This document shows positions 8,658 to 16,597 of a DNA stretch of 42,802 nucleotides, one piece after another. The notes below the pieces were generated by a model. That model made no database searches, had not been told where the DNA came from, and worked only from the letters and a program-made list of their open reading frames with translations. Position numbers and translations under genes: made by a program. The DNA lies in the NCBI GenBank assembly GCA_900546645.1, contig URDR01000018.1:1-42802 (forward strand), read 5' to 3'. Source of the stretch: an uncultured Bacteroides sp. (GTDB taxonomy: Bacteria > Bacteroidota > Bacteroidia > Bacteroidales > Bacteroidaceae). Position 1 is the stretch's first letter. Each line of letters starts with the position of its first letter.

Positions 8658-9299
8658 ATGGAAAAAGGAATACATACCTGTGTAGATTGCGGTACACAAA
8701 ACTGCAAGTACAAGGACCGTACCTTCCCGGATTTCTGTCCGACTACACACTTGAAAGAAGAAGACCGACTTTGGGCAGCAGAGCGTTACTCTGAAGGAAA
8801 CAACCGACAGATTATGATTGCCAGTGCTGAGGTGGAATATGAAGGGTATTGCCGCTGGACTCGCGTGCAGGAAATCATGGAATTTGCCCAGAAAATCAAT
8901 GCCCGCCGCATCGGTATAGCCAACTGCATCGGACTGATAAACGAAGCACGAATCTTTGCCCGTATCCTCCAGGCGAATGGTTTTGAGGCCTATTCTGTAA
9001 TATGCAAAATAGCAGGACAAGCTAAATCATCGGTTGGCATTCCCGCCGAATGTGAGAACATAGGTGCAGCAATGTGCAATCCCATCCTTCAGGCTCGCTT
9101 GCTCAATGAAGCGAAAACCGACCTGAATGTGGTCATCGGCTTATGTGTAGGACACGACAGCCTATTCTATAAGTATTCGGATGCCTATGTCACTACCTTG
9201 GTTACCAAAGACCGGGTTACCGGAAATAATCCGGCAGCTGCGCTTTATACGGCGCAGAGCTATTACCGGAAAAAGTTTTTTGAAAACAATAAAGAATAA
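8658..9299 (+). CDS. DUF1847 domain protein (cysteine-rich, probable metal binding)
   Basis: This 213-aa cytoplasmic protein opens with a cysteine cluster (CVDCGTQNC ... FCPTTH) typical of DUF1847 proteins, whose biochemical role is not established. Further cysteines lie through the central region (IANCIGLINEARIFA, VICKIAG, AMCNP), and a later CVGHDSLF motif resembles a catalytic or metal-binding site. The start at 8658 was preferred because the cysteine cluster follows at once; the open frame reaches back to 8532 only across the end of the aldolase gene. A strong terminator lies just after the stop. Confidence 0.8.
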   Translation: MEKGIHTCVDCGTQNCKYKDRTFPDFCPTTHLKEEDRLWAAERYSEGNNRQIMIASAEVEYEGYCRWTRVQEIMEFAQKINARRIGIANCIGLINEARIFARILQANGFEAYSVICKIAGQAKSSVGIPAECENIGAAMCNPILQARLLNEAKTDLNVVIGLCVGHDSLFYKYSDAYVTTLVTKDRVTGNNPAAALYTAQSYYRKKFFENNKE

Positions 9300-9311
9300 A
9301 ATTGTAATAAA

Positions 9312-9349
9312 GAAAGCAGCCGAGACTCATTCCCGGCTGCTTTCTTTTT
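9312..9349. terminator. Bidirectional intrinsic terminator
   Basis: Arms GAAAGCAGCCG (9312-9322) and CGGCTGCTTTC (9334-9344) enclose an 11-nt loop, with TTTTT on the plus strand. It ends the DUF1847 gene and lies against the 3' end of the convergent dehydrogenase remnant. Confidence 0.85.
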
Positions 9350-9815
9350 AACCCCGACCTGTTATCGCCACTTTAATGACTCCGTCAAGACGATTCTCAA
9401 AAATACGATAAGCCTCTTCTATCTCACTCAATGAAAAGCGATGAGTAATCAACGGCGTGGTGTCAATCTTGCCCTCTGCTATTAGACGGAGAATCTCATC
9501 ACAATCACATCCGTCCACTCCTCCCGTTTTAAACGTAAGATTTTTTCCGTACATCTCTGGAAGCGGAAGCGGTTGAGCCTGGTCGTACAAAGCAACTATC
9601 GTTACGATGGCATTCGGACGGGCGCACTCCCAAGCCAAACGAAAAGTATCGGTTCCGCCTGCTACTTCAAGTACCATATCCGCCCCACCATGAAGACTAT
9701 TTTTCCGTACAAATTCCTTATACTCATCCGGTGAGGTCACCAAGATATCAGGATAATAGTTCGTTAAAAAATAGCCAAGCCTAAGCGGCTCTGGCGGTAA
9801 ATAAAATGAACGCAT
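9348..9815 (-). pseudogene. Zinc-type alcohol dehydrogenase, C-terminal half only
   Basis: About 155 residues correspond to the second half of a medium-chain (MDR) zinc dehydrogenase: part of the Rossmann domain (GGADMVLEVAGGTDTFRLAWECARPNAIVTIVALYD) and the C-terminal return to the catalytic domain (LITHRFSLSEIEEAYRIFENRLDGVIKVAI). The N-terminal catalytic domain with the zinc ligands and the GxGxxG nucleotide loop is absent, so it cannot be active. A normal member has about 340-350 aa. The open frame continues to 9860 only by running antisense across tatC sequence. I place the loss of homology near 9790-9815. Confidence 0.75.
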
Positions 9816-10245
9816 ATATTCACTTCGTGCCATTCTATGGGGATATATCCTGTTTATCATGGGAGTGGCATTTTGCTACTTCATTATCTTCCCGTTTGCC
9901 TTGCGCTTTCTTGCGCTCTATCAGGTCAGCCCCGAGGTGGCTAATACCATCACCATTCAGTCGTATACCGAAACGCTCTGCACGCTGAGCATGCTGTCGG
10001 GGATTACGTTTGAAATTCCAATCTTGGCTTGGGTGCTTGCCAAAACCGGATTCCTCACGGCTTCATTCATGAAAAAATATCGCCGCCACGCCATCATGGT
10101 AGCTTTAATCATTGCAGCTGTGATTACCCCTACTTCGGATGCGATTACTTTGCTCCTGACAAGCTTGCCGATGTTGCTGCTTTATGAAATCAGTATCGGA
10201 ATTGTGCGGCGCAATGAGGTCAAAATGCCAAAGCGTCTTAACTAA
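9805..10245 (+). pseudogene. tatC: TatC, C-terminal half only
   Basis: The frame is open from 9805 (a TAA precedes) and contains ATG 9859. The sequence GVAFCYFIIFPFALRFLALYQVSPEV, then SYTETLCTLSMLSGITFEIPILAWVLAKTGFLT, then FMKKYRRHAIMVALIIAAVITPTSDAITLLLTSLPMLLLYEISI is the C-terminal part of TatC, the membrane receptor of the twin-arginine translocase. The first transmembrane segments and the N-terminal signal-binding loop are missing. Full length would be about 250-280 aa against 128-147 here. No tatA is present in the window. If this is the only tatC copy, the strain lacks Tat export. Confidence 0.8.
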
Positions 10246-10361
10246 AACGCCTTTATGTTTGGTTCAAAACGAGCTGATGTTTTTATGACAACAACGAATT
10301 GTTTTATGCCGGTTGACCTAAATCAAGTATTCAGCCTAATTTTATCTTTTCTGCCCATGAG

Positions 10362-10394
10362 TTGAACAACGTATTTAATTGTATTCTACTTTTG
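10362..10394 (+). promoter_or_regulatory. Promoter ahead of the small ORF
   Basis: A TTG at 10362-10364 and TACTTTTG at 10387-10394 are separated by 22 bp, close to the Bacteroides spacing. The small ORF begins 30 bp after the -7 box. The rest of 10246-10361 shows nothing recognisable. Confidence 0.5.
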
Positions 10395-10424
10395 TGTTGC
10401 AAAACATAAAAACAAAACAATTAG

Positions 10425-10514
10425 ATGATGAAAACAATTAAAAACATCCTTAAAAAAGGATTAATGCGCATGGGTGAAAATCAGCTCAAAATATGGGGCT
10501 ATATGGAAAAATAA
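10425..10514 (+). CDS. Putative 29-aa cationic small protein
   Basis: ATG ATG at 10425-10430 opens 29 codons ending in TAA at 10512-10514. The peptide begins MMKTIKNILKKGLMRMGEN and ends IWGYMEK. It has seven Lys/Arg against two Glu, and the first half could form an amphipathic helix. It sits at a normal leader distance from a good promoter and alone in a gap between the tatC remnant and the esterase gene. I do not recognise the sequence. It could be a real small protein or a chance ORF on a short RNA. Confidence 0.4.
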   Translation: MMKTIKNILKKGLMRMGENQLKIWGYMEK

Positions 10515-10576
10515 AGTAAAAGCAAAAGCGTCATACAGGCTTACTTTTCACCCTGATTATTTTCTTTTATCTCAAG

Positions 10577-10610
10577 AGATTCACTACTTTTGCAGTGAAT
10601 CTTATTTTTT
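10577..10610 (+). promoter_or_regulatory. Hairpin overlapping the esterase -7 element
   Basis: AGATTCACT (10577-10585) pairs with AGTGAATCT (10594-10602) around an 8-nt loop and is followed by TATTTTTT, which looks like an intrinsic terminator for the small-ORF transcript. The same DNA contains TACTTTTG (10585-10592), a -7 element 75 bp before the esterase ATG. Terminator and promoter may share the sequence. Confidence 0.5.
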
Positions 10611-10667
10611 ATATATAACTAATCAGAAACATGCTTTTAGCTTGTTTAAACCCTTAAACCCTATATC

Positions 10668-11504
10668 ATGATACGAAAACATGCCCTCATTTGCCTTGGT
10701 TTGTTACTTTGTTTTTCTATCCATGCGGCGCGTGTGGATACTTTAAGTATTGAAAGCCCTCAGATGAAAAGAGACATCAAAACAGTTGTCATTGTTCCTG
10801 ACCAGTGCTCGAATATCCAACCTTGCCCCACACTCTATCTGCTTCACGGCTACGGGGGAAATGAGAAGACTTGGCTTCATATCAAGCCGGAACTGACAGA
10901 AATGGCCGACCGAGATGGAATCATCGTGGTATGTCCAGATGGAGAAAACAGTTGGTACTGGGACAGTCCGCTACACGCCGACAGCCAGTTCGAGACATTT
11001 GTTTCCAAGGAACTGATTCAGTATATTGATTCACATTATAACACCATTGCCGACCGGAAAGGAAGAGCCATCACCGGCTTAAGCATGGGAGGGCATGGAG
11101 GCATGTGGTTATCTATCCGCCATAAAGATGTATTTGGCGCAGGAGGAAGTACCAGCGGTGGTGTAGATATACGCCCTTTCCCAAACAACTGGGAGATGAA
11201 AAAGCAACTTGGTGAGGAAAAGGAGAATCAAACCCGCTGGGACAATCATACAGTAATGACTCAACTTGACAAAATCAATCCGGGTGATTTGGCTTTAATC
11301 ATAGATTGCGGTTCAAAGGATTTCTTTCTCGAAGTAAACGAGCAGCTGCATAAGGTTCTGAGTGACAAAGGTATTCCGCATGACTTCATCATCCGCCCGG
11401 GAGTACACGACGGGAAATACTGGAATAACTCGATTGATTACCAATGGATGTTTTTCAAGAAGTTCTTCGATGGATACCGCAATAATCAAGACATACGCCC
11501 GTAG
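10668..11504 (+). CDS. Secreted alpha/beta-hydrolase esterase (CE1/esterase D-like)
   Basis: This 278-aa protein starts with a signal peptide (about residues 1-20, MIRKHALICLGLLLCFSIHA) and should be exported to the periplasm. The fold markers are LYLLHGYGGNEKTW (oxyanion loop) and GLSMGGHG, with Ser139 as the nucleophile. A later aspartate (LALIIDCGSKDFF) and histidine (RPGVHDGKYW) complete the triad. The family includes feruloyl and acetylxylan esterases of carbohydrate breakdown and tributyrin esterases; no carbohydrate-binding module or neighbouring polysaccharide-utilisation genes narrow the substrate. It appears complete and monocistronic. Confidence 0.87.
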   Translation: MIRKHALICLGLLLCFSIHAARVDTLSIESPQMKRDIKTVVIVPDQCSNIQPCPTLYLLHGYGGNEKTWLHIKPELTEMADRDGIIVVCPDGENSWYWDSPLHADSQFETFVSKELIQYIDSHYNTIADRKGRAITGLSMGGHGGMWLSIRHKDVFGAGGSTSGGVDIRPFPNNWEMKKQLGEEKENQTRWDNHTVMTQLDKINPGDLALIIDCGSKDFFLEVNEQLHKVLSDKGIPHDFIIRPGVHDGKYWNNSIDYQWMFFKKFFDGYRNNQDIRP

Positions 11505-11587
11505 GTAAAGGCATCTCTCCCCAACCAAGGTGCCGATAAAGGGATATACAGCTTAAATACATAGGTAAACTTGCCAAGAAGAAGGTA

Positions 11588-11617
11588 TTGATTATTTCAA
11601 GGCTTTTTGTAAATTTG
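11588..11617 (+). promoter_or_regulatory. Promoter of engB
   Basis: TTG at 11588-11590 and TAAATTTG at 11610-11617 are 19 bp apart, the canonical Bacteroides arrangement. This shows that the TTG that could open a longer reading frame is a -33 box, and it sets the engB start at 11648. Confidence 0.7.
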
Positions 11618-11647
11618 CAATTATATACTCAGAAAAAGAACGATAAT

Positions 11648-12253
11648 ATGGAAATAACCAGTGCTGAATTTGTAGTAAGTAACTCGCGTGCCGACATGTG
11701 CCCGGACACCCACCTTCCCGAATATGCCTTTATCGGACGCTCGAACGTAGGAAAATCCAGCTTAATCAATATGCTGACCAATCACTCCAATTTGGCCATG
11801 ACCTCCTCTACTCCGGGAAAGACTCTGCTTATCAACCATTTCTTAATTAATAAGGCATGGTATCTTGTTGACTTGCCCGGATATGGTTATGCGCAGCGTG
11901 GAAAGAAAATGATGGAGAAAATTCAGAAAATCATAGAGTACTATGTTTTGGAGCGCGAGCAGATGACTTGTCTCTTCGTCTTGGTTGACAGCCGGCTTTC
12001 TCCTCAAAAGATTGATCTTGAATTTATCGAATGGCTGGGCGAAAACAATGTGCCGTTTGCCATTATCTTCACAAAAGCGGATAAGCAAAGCATTGGAAAA
12101 ACCAAGCAAAATGTAAATATCTATTTAAATAAGCTGAAAGAACAGTGGGAGGAACTGCCGCCTTACTTCATTTCATCATCGGAAAAGAAAATCGGACGGG
12201 AAGAAATCTTAAATTATATAGAAGAAGTAAATGCTTCTCTTGCACAAGGATAG
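11648..12253 (+). CDS. engB: Ribosome biogenesis GTPase YsxC/EngB
   Basis: This TRAFAC-class GTPase of 201 aa is needed for large ribosomal subunit assembly. The G motifs are visible: G1 GRSNVGKSS (residues 30-38), the TPGKT switch I region, G3 DLPGYGYA, and G4 TKAD. The start at 11648 gives MEITSAEFVVSNS, typical of the family, and lies 30 bp after the promoter. It appears complete and monocistronic, ended by the hairpin at 12297-12352. Confidence 0.93.
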   Translation: MEITSAEFVVSNSRADMCPDTHLPEYAFIGRSNVGKSSLINMLTNHSNLAMTSSTPGKTLLINHFLINKAWYLVDLPGYGYAQRGKKMMEKIQKIIEYYVLEREQMTCLFVLVDSRLSPQKIDLEFIEWLGENNVPFAIIFTKADKQSIGKTKQNVNIYLNKLKEQWEELPPYFISSSEKKIGREEILNYIEEVNASLAQG

Positions 12254-12296
12254 TAACTACATGAAATAAGTATTACTTTCATAATGAGATAAAAGA

Positions 12297-12352
12297 AAAC
12301 CAGCCCATCTGTCAGTCTGTTTCAGCAGTCTGACGGATGGGTTGGTTTTTTC
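12297..12352. terminator. Bidirectional terminator between engB and the ABC-F gene
   Basis: A long stem (AACCAGCCCATCTGTCAG with CTGACGGATGGGTTGGTT, including G-U pairs) ends in TTTTTT on the plus strand. On the minus strand the same stem is followed by TTTTCTTTT. It serves both convergent genes. Confidence 0.85.
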
Positions 12353-12364
12353 ATGATTTAAAAT

Positions 12365-14230
12365 TTATCCTTCTATCTCGCTCAATTCAAGCCAGCGCAT
12401 GGTCTTTTCATCAAGCTCGGCTTCTAACAGAGGAAGGCGTTTCGATTTCTCGGTCAGCTCATCCACGCTTAGCTCACCGCTGCACAAGCTGTCTTCGATG
12501 AGTTTTTTTTCCTCTTCCAGACACGCTATATCCTGCTCTAACTGTTCAAATTCCTTGCGCTCCTTGAAGGTCATTCGGCGCTTTTCATTTAAACGGACTC
12601 GCTGCGTTTTTTCTTCTTTCGGCTTTGATACGGCTTTATCATGACTGGCTTTTGCCAATTTCCAATCACGGTAATCGGAATAATTTCCCGGGAAGTCACG
12701 TATATCACCCTGACCTCTAAATACCAGCAAGTGATCAACTACCTTATCCATGAAATAACGGTCGTGGCTTACTACGATAACACAACCCTTAAAATTACAT
12801 AGATACTCTTCAAGCACCTGTAAGGTCACGATATCCAAATCATTGGTAGGCTCATCAAGAACCAGGAAATTCGGATTACGCATCAGCACCGTACAAAGAT
12901 ATAAACGGCGACGCTCACCTCCACTAAGCTTATAGACATAACTGTGTTGAGTTTCAGGAGTAAACAGGAAATGCTGTAAGAACTGAGAAGCCGTAAGTTG
13001 CTTTCCGTTTCCAAGTTCAATGACTTCTGCAATATCCGTAACCACATCAATAACCTTCATCTGGTCATCAAACTGCAACCCATCTTGTGAATAATAGCCA
13101 AAACGTACGGTTTCACCGATATCAAGTACCCCACTATCTGGTTTTTCCAATCCCATTAATATTTTAATGAAAGTGGATTTTCCAGTACCGTTGTTTCCCA
13201 CAATACCCATCTTTTCATAGCGCGAAAAGATATATGAAAAATCATCTAAAATCTTCAAGTCGCCAAAACGCTTACATAAATGATCGGCTTCAAAGATTTT
13301 AGAACCTATATATGAAGCCTTGACATCAAGCTTGACATTTGCCTCATACGTGCGCTGTTTGGCCACCTTTTCCAGCTCATAAAATGCCTCTTCACGATAC
13401 CGGGCCTTGTGTCCGCGAGCCTGAGGCATACGGCGCATCCACTCCAGTTCAGTCCGGTACAGGTTATTGGCGCGCGCTATCTCGGCATTGGTAGCCTCCA
13501 TCCGCTCCTGGCGTTTTTCCAAATAGTAGCTATAGTTCCCTTTATACGAATAAATCTGCCGGTTATCTATCTCAATGATTTCCGAACAGACACGGTCAAG
13601 GAAATAGCGGTCATGAGTAACCATCAGCAAACTGAGACTTCCTTTATTAAGATACTCCTCCAGCCATTCGGTCATTTCAAGGTCCAAATGGTTCGTCGGC
13701 TCATCCATAATCAGAAGATCGGGTTCGGTAATCAGCACATTCGCCAAGGCCACCCGCTTCAACTGTCCTCCTGAAAGCTGTTTGATGGGCTGGTCAAAAT
13801 CACGTATCTTCAGCTGTGAAAGAATCTGCTTGGCTCTCCGCTCATAATCCCACGCCTTTTCATGCTCCATACGCAGAAGCAGTTCATCCATTCCCGGATT
13901 ACCCGGAGTTTCCATACAGTGTTCATACTCTTTAATGAGCTGAACGATAGAGTTTCCATGATAAAAACAGGCCTCCAGCACGGTAAGTTCGCTTGGATAA
14001 GAAGGACTTTGTTCCAAATATCCCACGCGCAAGTCACGTCTGAATGTGATTCGCCCTTCATCATACCCCTCCTTACCTGCCAGAATATTCAGCAGGGTTG
14101 TTTTTCCTGAGCCATTTTTTGCAATCAATCCAATACGTTGTCCTTCTGCTATGCCAAACGAAAGGTCTGAAAAGAGGACAAGGTCACCAAATGATTTTGT
14201 TAAATTTTCTACTTGTAAATAAGATACCAT
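12365..14230 (-). CDS. uup: ABC-F family ATPase, Uup-like
   Basis: This 621-aa soluble protein has two ATP-binding cassettes and no membrane segments. Walker A AKNGSGKT lies at residues 37-44 and GNNGTGKS in the second cassette. The signatures are LSGGQLKRVALA and LSGGERRRLYLC, and the Walker B sequences LLIMDEPTNHLDL and FLVLDEPTNDLDI. An ABC-F linker region (ERMEATNAEIARANNLYRTELEWMRRMPQARGHKARYREEAF) separates them. A Uup-type C-terminal coiled coil (about residues 550-615) follows. ABC-F proteins act on ribosomes, and Uup is also linked to DNA structure maintenance. It is the last gene of a five-gene operon, 9 bp after the DUF3805/3806-like gene. Resistance-type ABC-F is less likely because of the Uup-type tail. 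Confidence 0.88.
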   Translation of the reverse strand: MVSYLQVENLTKSFGDLVLFSDLSFGIAEGQRIGLIAKNGSGKTTLLNILAGKEGYDEGRITFRRDLRVGYLEQSPSYPSELTVLEACFYHGNSIVQLIKEYEHCMETPGNPGMDELLLRMEHEKAWDYERRAKQILSQLKIRDFDQPIKQLSGGQLKRVALANVLITEPDLLIMDEPTNHLDLEMTEWLEEYLNKGSLSLLMVTHDRYFLDRVCSEIIEIDNRQIYSYKGNYSYYLEKRQERMEATNAEIARANNLYRTELEWMRRMPQARGHKARYREEAFYELEKVAKQRTYEANVKLDVKASYIGSKIFEADHLCKRFGDLKILDDFSYIFSRYEKMGIVGNNGTGKSTFIKILMGLEKPDSGVLDIGETVRFGYYSQDGLQFDDQMKVIDVVTDIAEVIELGNGKQLTASQFLQHFLFTPETQHSYVYKLSGGERRRLYLCTVLMRNPNFLVLDEPTNDLDIVTLQVLEEYLCNFKGCVIVVSHDRYFMDKVVDHLLVFRGQGDIRDFPGNYSDYRDWKLAKASHDKAVSKPKEEKTQRVRLNEKRRMTFKERKEFEQLEQDIACLEEEKKLIEDSLCSGELSVDELTEKSKRLPLLEAELDEKTMRWLELSEIEG

Positions 14231-14239
14231 AACAGCGGG

Positions 14240-15067
14240 TTAAATAACAGATTCCACCGCAGCTTTTATCTGCGCATATTCAGCTTTTAAATCACAAGAC
14301 AAGCCTTTCTTTATCTTACTCCAGATTAATTCTGCAGGATAGACCATCACTTTTGTATCAGCAAATCGCAAAGCCGGAAACTCCTTTGCCCCGTCAATCA
14401 CCGTAACCCAATTCATTCCATCCATTTCATTAACAAGAATTGCACCGAAAGCAATACCGAAGCCCTCCCAAGCCTGACGCTGGTTTTTGTTAAAGCGCCC
14501 GCTTTCAATTACTTTTTGAATGCTGGCTACATCGGCTTCTGAAGCAGTGAAGTCTTTAGTCAATTGTCTTTTTATAGAAGAAACAGCCCAGTCATAATAT
14601 TCATTAATGACATTGATTTCCAGCACCCGCACCGGAATCACCTCTTTCCAAGGCTTTTCTTCAGCACCGCGAACCCTCAATGATGCAATCACATCTTCCG
14701 CAACCTTAATGCCCTCTCCTTTAGCCACCGTAAAAGAACATTCTACAGATACGCTTTCATAACCGGTTACCCAGATATGAGAAGTGTACCACGCTCCGTT
14801 CTCCTGAAAACTTTCAACAAGATAAGCACAAGTCCACTTTCCTACCTGTACCTGCTTTGCCCCATGGGTCCGTTTCAGTTCTTCGGCAATACATTCTTCA
14901 GCATATGAATTGCTCTCACCCCGGTAAGCTGAAATACGGAAATTTCCACTCCACTTTTCGGGATTGTAAAAAAGGAAACTGTCTTCGGCATCTTCAAACT
15001 CATGCCAGCCTGCCGGGAGCTCTAAAGAGAACCATGAACCCGGAGATATATATTTCATCATAGCCAT
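14240..15067 (-). CDS. DUF3805/DUF3806-like protein, 275 aa
   Basis: There is no signal peptide. The N-terminal ~130 aa (SPGSWFSLELPAGWHEFEDAEDSFLFYNPEKWSGNFRISAYR) resemble DUF3805. The C-terminal ~140 aa (EINVINEYYDWAVSSIKRQLTKDF ... GIAFGAILVNEMDGMNWVTVID) resemble DUF3806. No catalytic motif is evident and the function is unknown. It sits between the VOC and Uup genes with gaps of 14 and 9 bp. The start is uncertain by up to three codons because methionines occur at residues 1, 3 and 4. Confidence 0.72.
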   Translation of the reverse strand: MAMMKYISPGSWFSLELPAGWHEFEDAEDSFLFYNPEKWSGNFRISAYRGESNSYAEECIAEELKRTHGAKQVQVGKWTCAYLVESFQENGAWYTSHIWVTGYESVSVECSFTVAKGEGIKVAEDVIASLRVRGAEEKPWKEVIPVRVLEINVINEYYDWAVSSIKRQLTKDFTASEADVASIQKVIESGRFNKNQRQAWEGFGIAFGAILVNEMDGMNWVTVIDGAKEFPALRFADTKVMVYPAELIWSKIKKGLSCDLKAEYAQIKAAVESVI

Positions 15068-15081
15068 ACACTCTTTATTAT

Positions 15082-15459
15082 TTATTTCGCAGGAAGAATC
15101 TCAATCCAATAGTCATCTGGGTCATTTATAAAATAAAGCCCCATCTGCTCATTTTCAAAGCATACGCATCCCATTTCCTTGTGAAAGCGCCGCACTTCAT
15201 CATAGTCGCCTTCCACGCGAATGCAAAGATGACTTTCATTTTCACCTAATTCGTACGCCTCTGTATGATCGCGTAACCAGGTCAGTTCAAGTAAAAATCC
15301 GCTGCAACCATCGGTAAGATAAACCAAAATAAAAGAGCCGTCTTCCGACACCTTACGATGAGACTCATACAGCCCCAATGCCTTGTCATAAAACTCAATG
15401 CTCTTTTCCAAATCTGTGACATTAATATTAAAATGGTCAAATTTCCCTTTTACTTTCAT
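15082..15459 (-). CDS. VOC family (glyoxalase-like) protein
   Basis: This 125-aa protein has the beta-alpha-beta-beta-beta glyoxalase repeat. Candidate metal ligands are His9 (FDHFNIN), the Glu in FLLELTW, the His in ESHLCIRV and the Glu in YWIEILPAK, spaced as in lactoylglutathione lyase (glyoxalase I). Methylglyoxal detoxification is therefore the natural guess, but VOC proteins also include dioxygenases and isomerases. It is in an operon with RidA, which also handles reactive metabolites. Confidence 0.8.
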   Translation of the reverse strand: MKVKGKFDHFNINVTDLEKSIEFYDKALGLYESHRKVSEDGSFILVYLTDGCSGFLLELTWLRDHTEAYELGENESHLCIRVEGDYDEVRRFHKEMGCVCFENEQMGLYFINDPDDYWIEILPAK

Positions 15460-15477
15460 AAGCTGTTTTTTTAGATT

Positions 15478-16197
15478 TTATATCAATTCACGCTGTCCTC
15501 TTTTTTTAAGAAGAAGCGTACGGACTACCAATGACTTGGCAACAGACGCAAAAGCCGCTGCTTGTTCATAAGCCTCGTCAAAATGCATCGGTACAAAGAT
15601 AGCAGTTTTTATTTTTTCCACAAATTGCAATGGACCACGCATATATTCCTTTCCCAAACGGGGATCAACCGGGAACATGGCCAGGTCAACCGCCTTATAA
15701 TTACAATAAATATTGTCTAATTCTGTAAGAAAGTGACGCTCATAGCCTTTCCACTCGGCTTCATCACTTTCATCCATCCAGTGCCAGTTATTTAAATCGC
15801 CGGCATGAAAGATGCGCTTTCCTTCTGTTTCTATCAAAAAAGATACTCCTTCGTCTGTTGATCCAAAAGCATGTACATCAAGTATATCATCATGATAAGA
15901 ATCACCCTTCTCCATATAAATGGCATCTTTTTCTGCTGAAAAGCCTTGCTGAAGGATATCTTTAGAAAACACGTATATGATGTCAGAACGCTTTTCACGC
16001 CACGTTAAAACTTCTTCATTAAAGTGATCATAATGAGAATGACTGGAAAATACATAAAACTTTCCGGGACGGCCAAGCAGTTCACGATGCAAGACCCCTG
16101 AATCAGCCGCTTCCGAATCTTCGTAATAATCGAATATAAGTGTAAAAGCTTCGCCTAACAAGGCGAAGCCACTGTGGTAAAGATAAACCAGTTCCAT
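15478..16197 (-). CDS. Metallo-beta-lactamase-fold hydrolase
   Basis: This protein of about 239 aa has the MBL-fold metal motif HSHYDH (residues 53-58) and a later FHAGDLNNWHW that supplies further ligands, with a C-terminal FVPMHFDE histidine. Substrate and product are unknown; the overall type is close to the UlaG/YycJ-like intracellular hydrolases. I chose ATG 16197 because the longer in-frame start at 16233 would overlap the end of ridA by 17 bp. With this start the gap to ridA is 19 bp. Confidence 0.78.
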   Translation of the reverse strand: MELVYLYHSGFALLGEAFTLIFDYYEDSEAADSGVLHRELLGRPGKFYVFSSHSHYDHFNEEVLTWREKRSDIIYVFSKDILQQGFSAEKDAIYMEKGDSYHDDILDVHAFGSTDEGVSFLIETEGKRIFHAGDLNNWHWMDESDEAEWKGYERHFLTELDNIYCNYKAVDLAMFPVDPRLGKEYMRGPLQFVEKIKTAIFVPMHFDEAYEQAAAFASVAKSLVVRTLLLKKRGQRELI

Positions 16198-16216
16198 GAC
16201 TGTACCGGAAGTTGAT

Positions 16217-16597
16217 TTACCCTTTAACTGCAATACACTCTATTTCGACTAATGCACCTTTCGGTAAAGCCTTAACAGCAACAGCCGAACGAGCTGGGAA
16301 ATCACTTTCAAAATAGCTGGCATACACTGCATTCATATCTGCGAACAACGACATATCTGCCAAGAATACCGTAGTCTTCACAATATGGGCTGTAGTAAGT
16401 CCGGCTTCAGCCAACACATTTTTTATATTTTCAAATACTTGAACGGTTTGCTCCTTAACTCCTCCTTCTACAAATTCTCCCGTAGCCGGGTTTACAGGTA
16501 TCTGACCAGAAAGAAATACCATGCCATTCGCTTCAACTGCCTGGCTGTATGGACCAATAGCCGCAGGAGCTTTCTCGGTAAAAATCACTTTTTTCAT
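16217..16597 (-). CDS. ridA: RidA family 2-iminobutanoate/2-iminopropanoate deaminase
   Basis: The protein is 126 aa, the usual RidA length. It carries the signature PARSAVAVKALPKGALVEIECIAV with the key Arg103, and AAIGPYSQAV near the N-terminus. RidA hydrolyses reactive enamine/imine intermediates made by PLP enzymes such as threonine dehydratase and so protects other PLP enzymes. It is the promoter-proximal gene of the five-gene minus-strand operon. A weak TAACTTAG about 27-34 bp upstream is the only -7 candidate I see. Confidence 0.92.
   Translation of the reverse strand: MKKVIFTEKAPAAIGPYSQAVEANGMVFLSGQIPVNPATGEFVEGGVKEQTVQVFENIKNVLAEAGLTTAHIVKTTVFLADMSLFADMNAVYASYFESDFPARSAVAVKALPKGALVEIECIAVKG

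Noticed and set aside
10474..10671. 65-aa ORF upstream of the esterase
   Set aside because: It overlaps the better-supported 29-codon ORF, the hairpin and the promoter, and its AT-rich translation has no family character.
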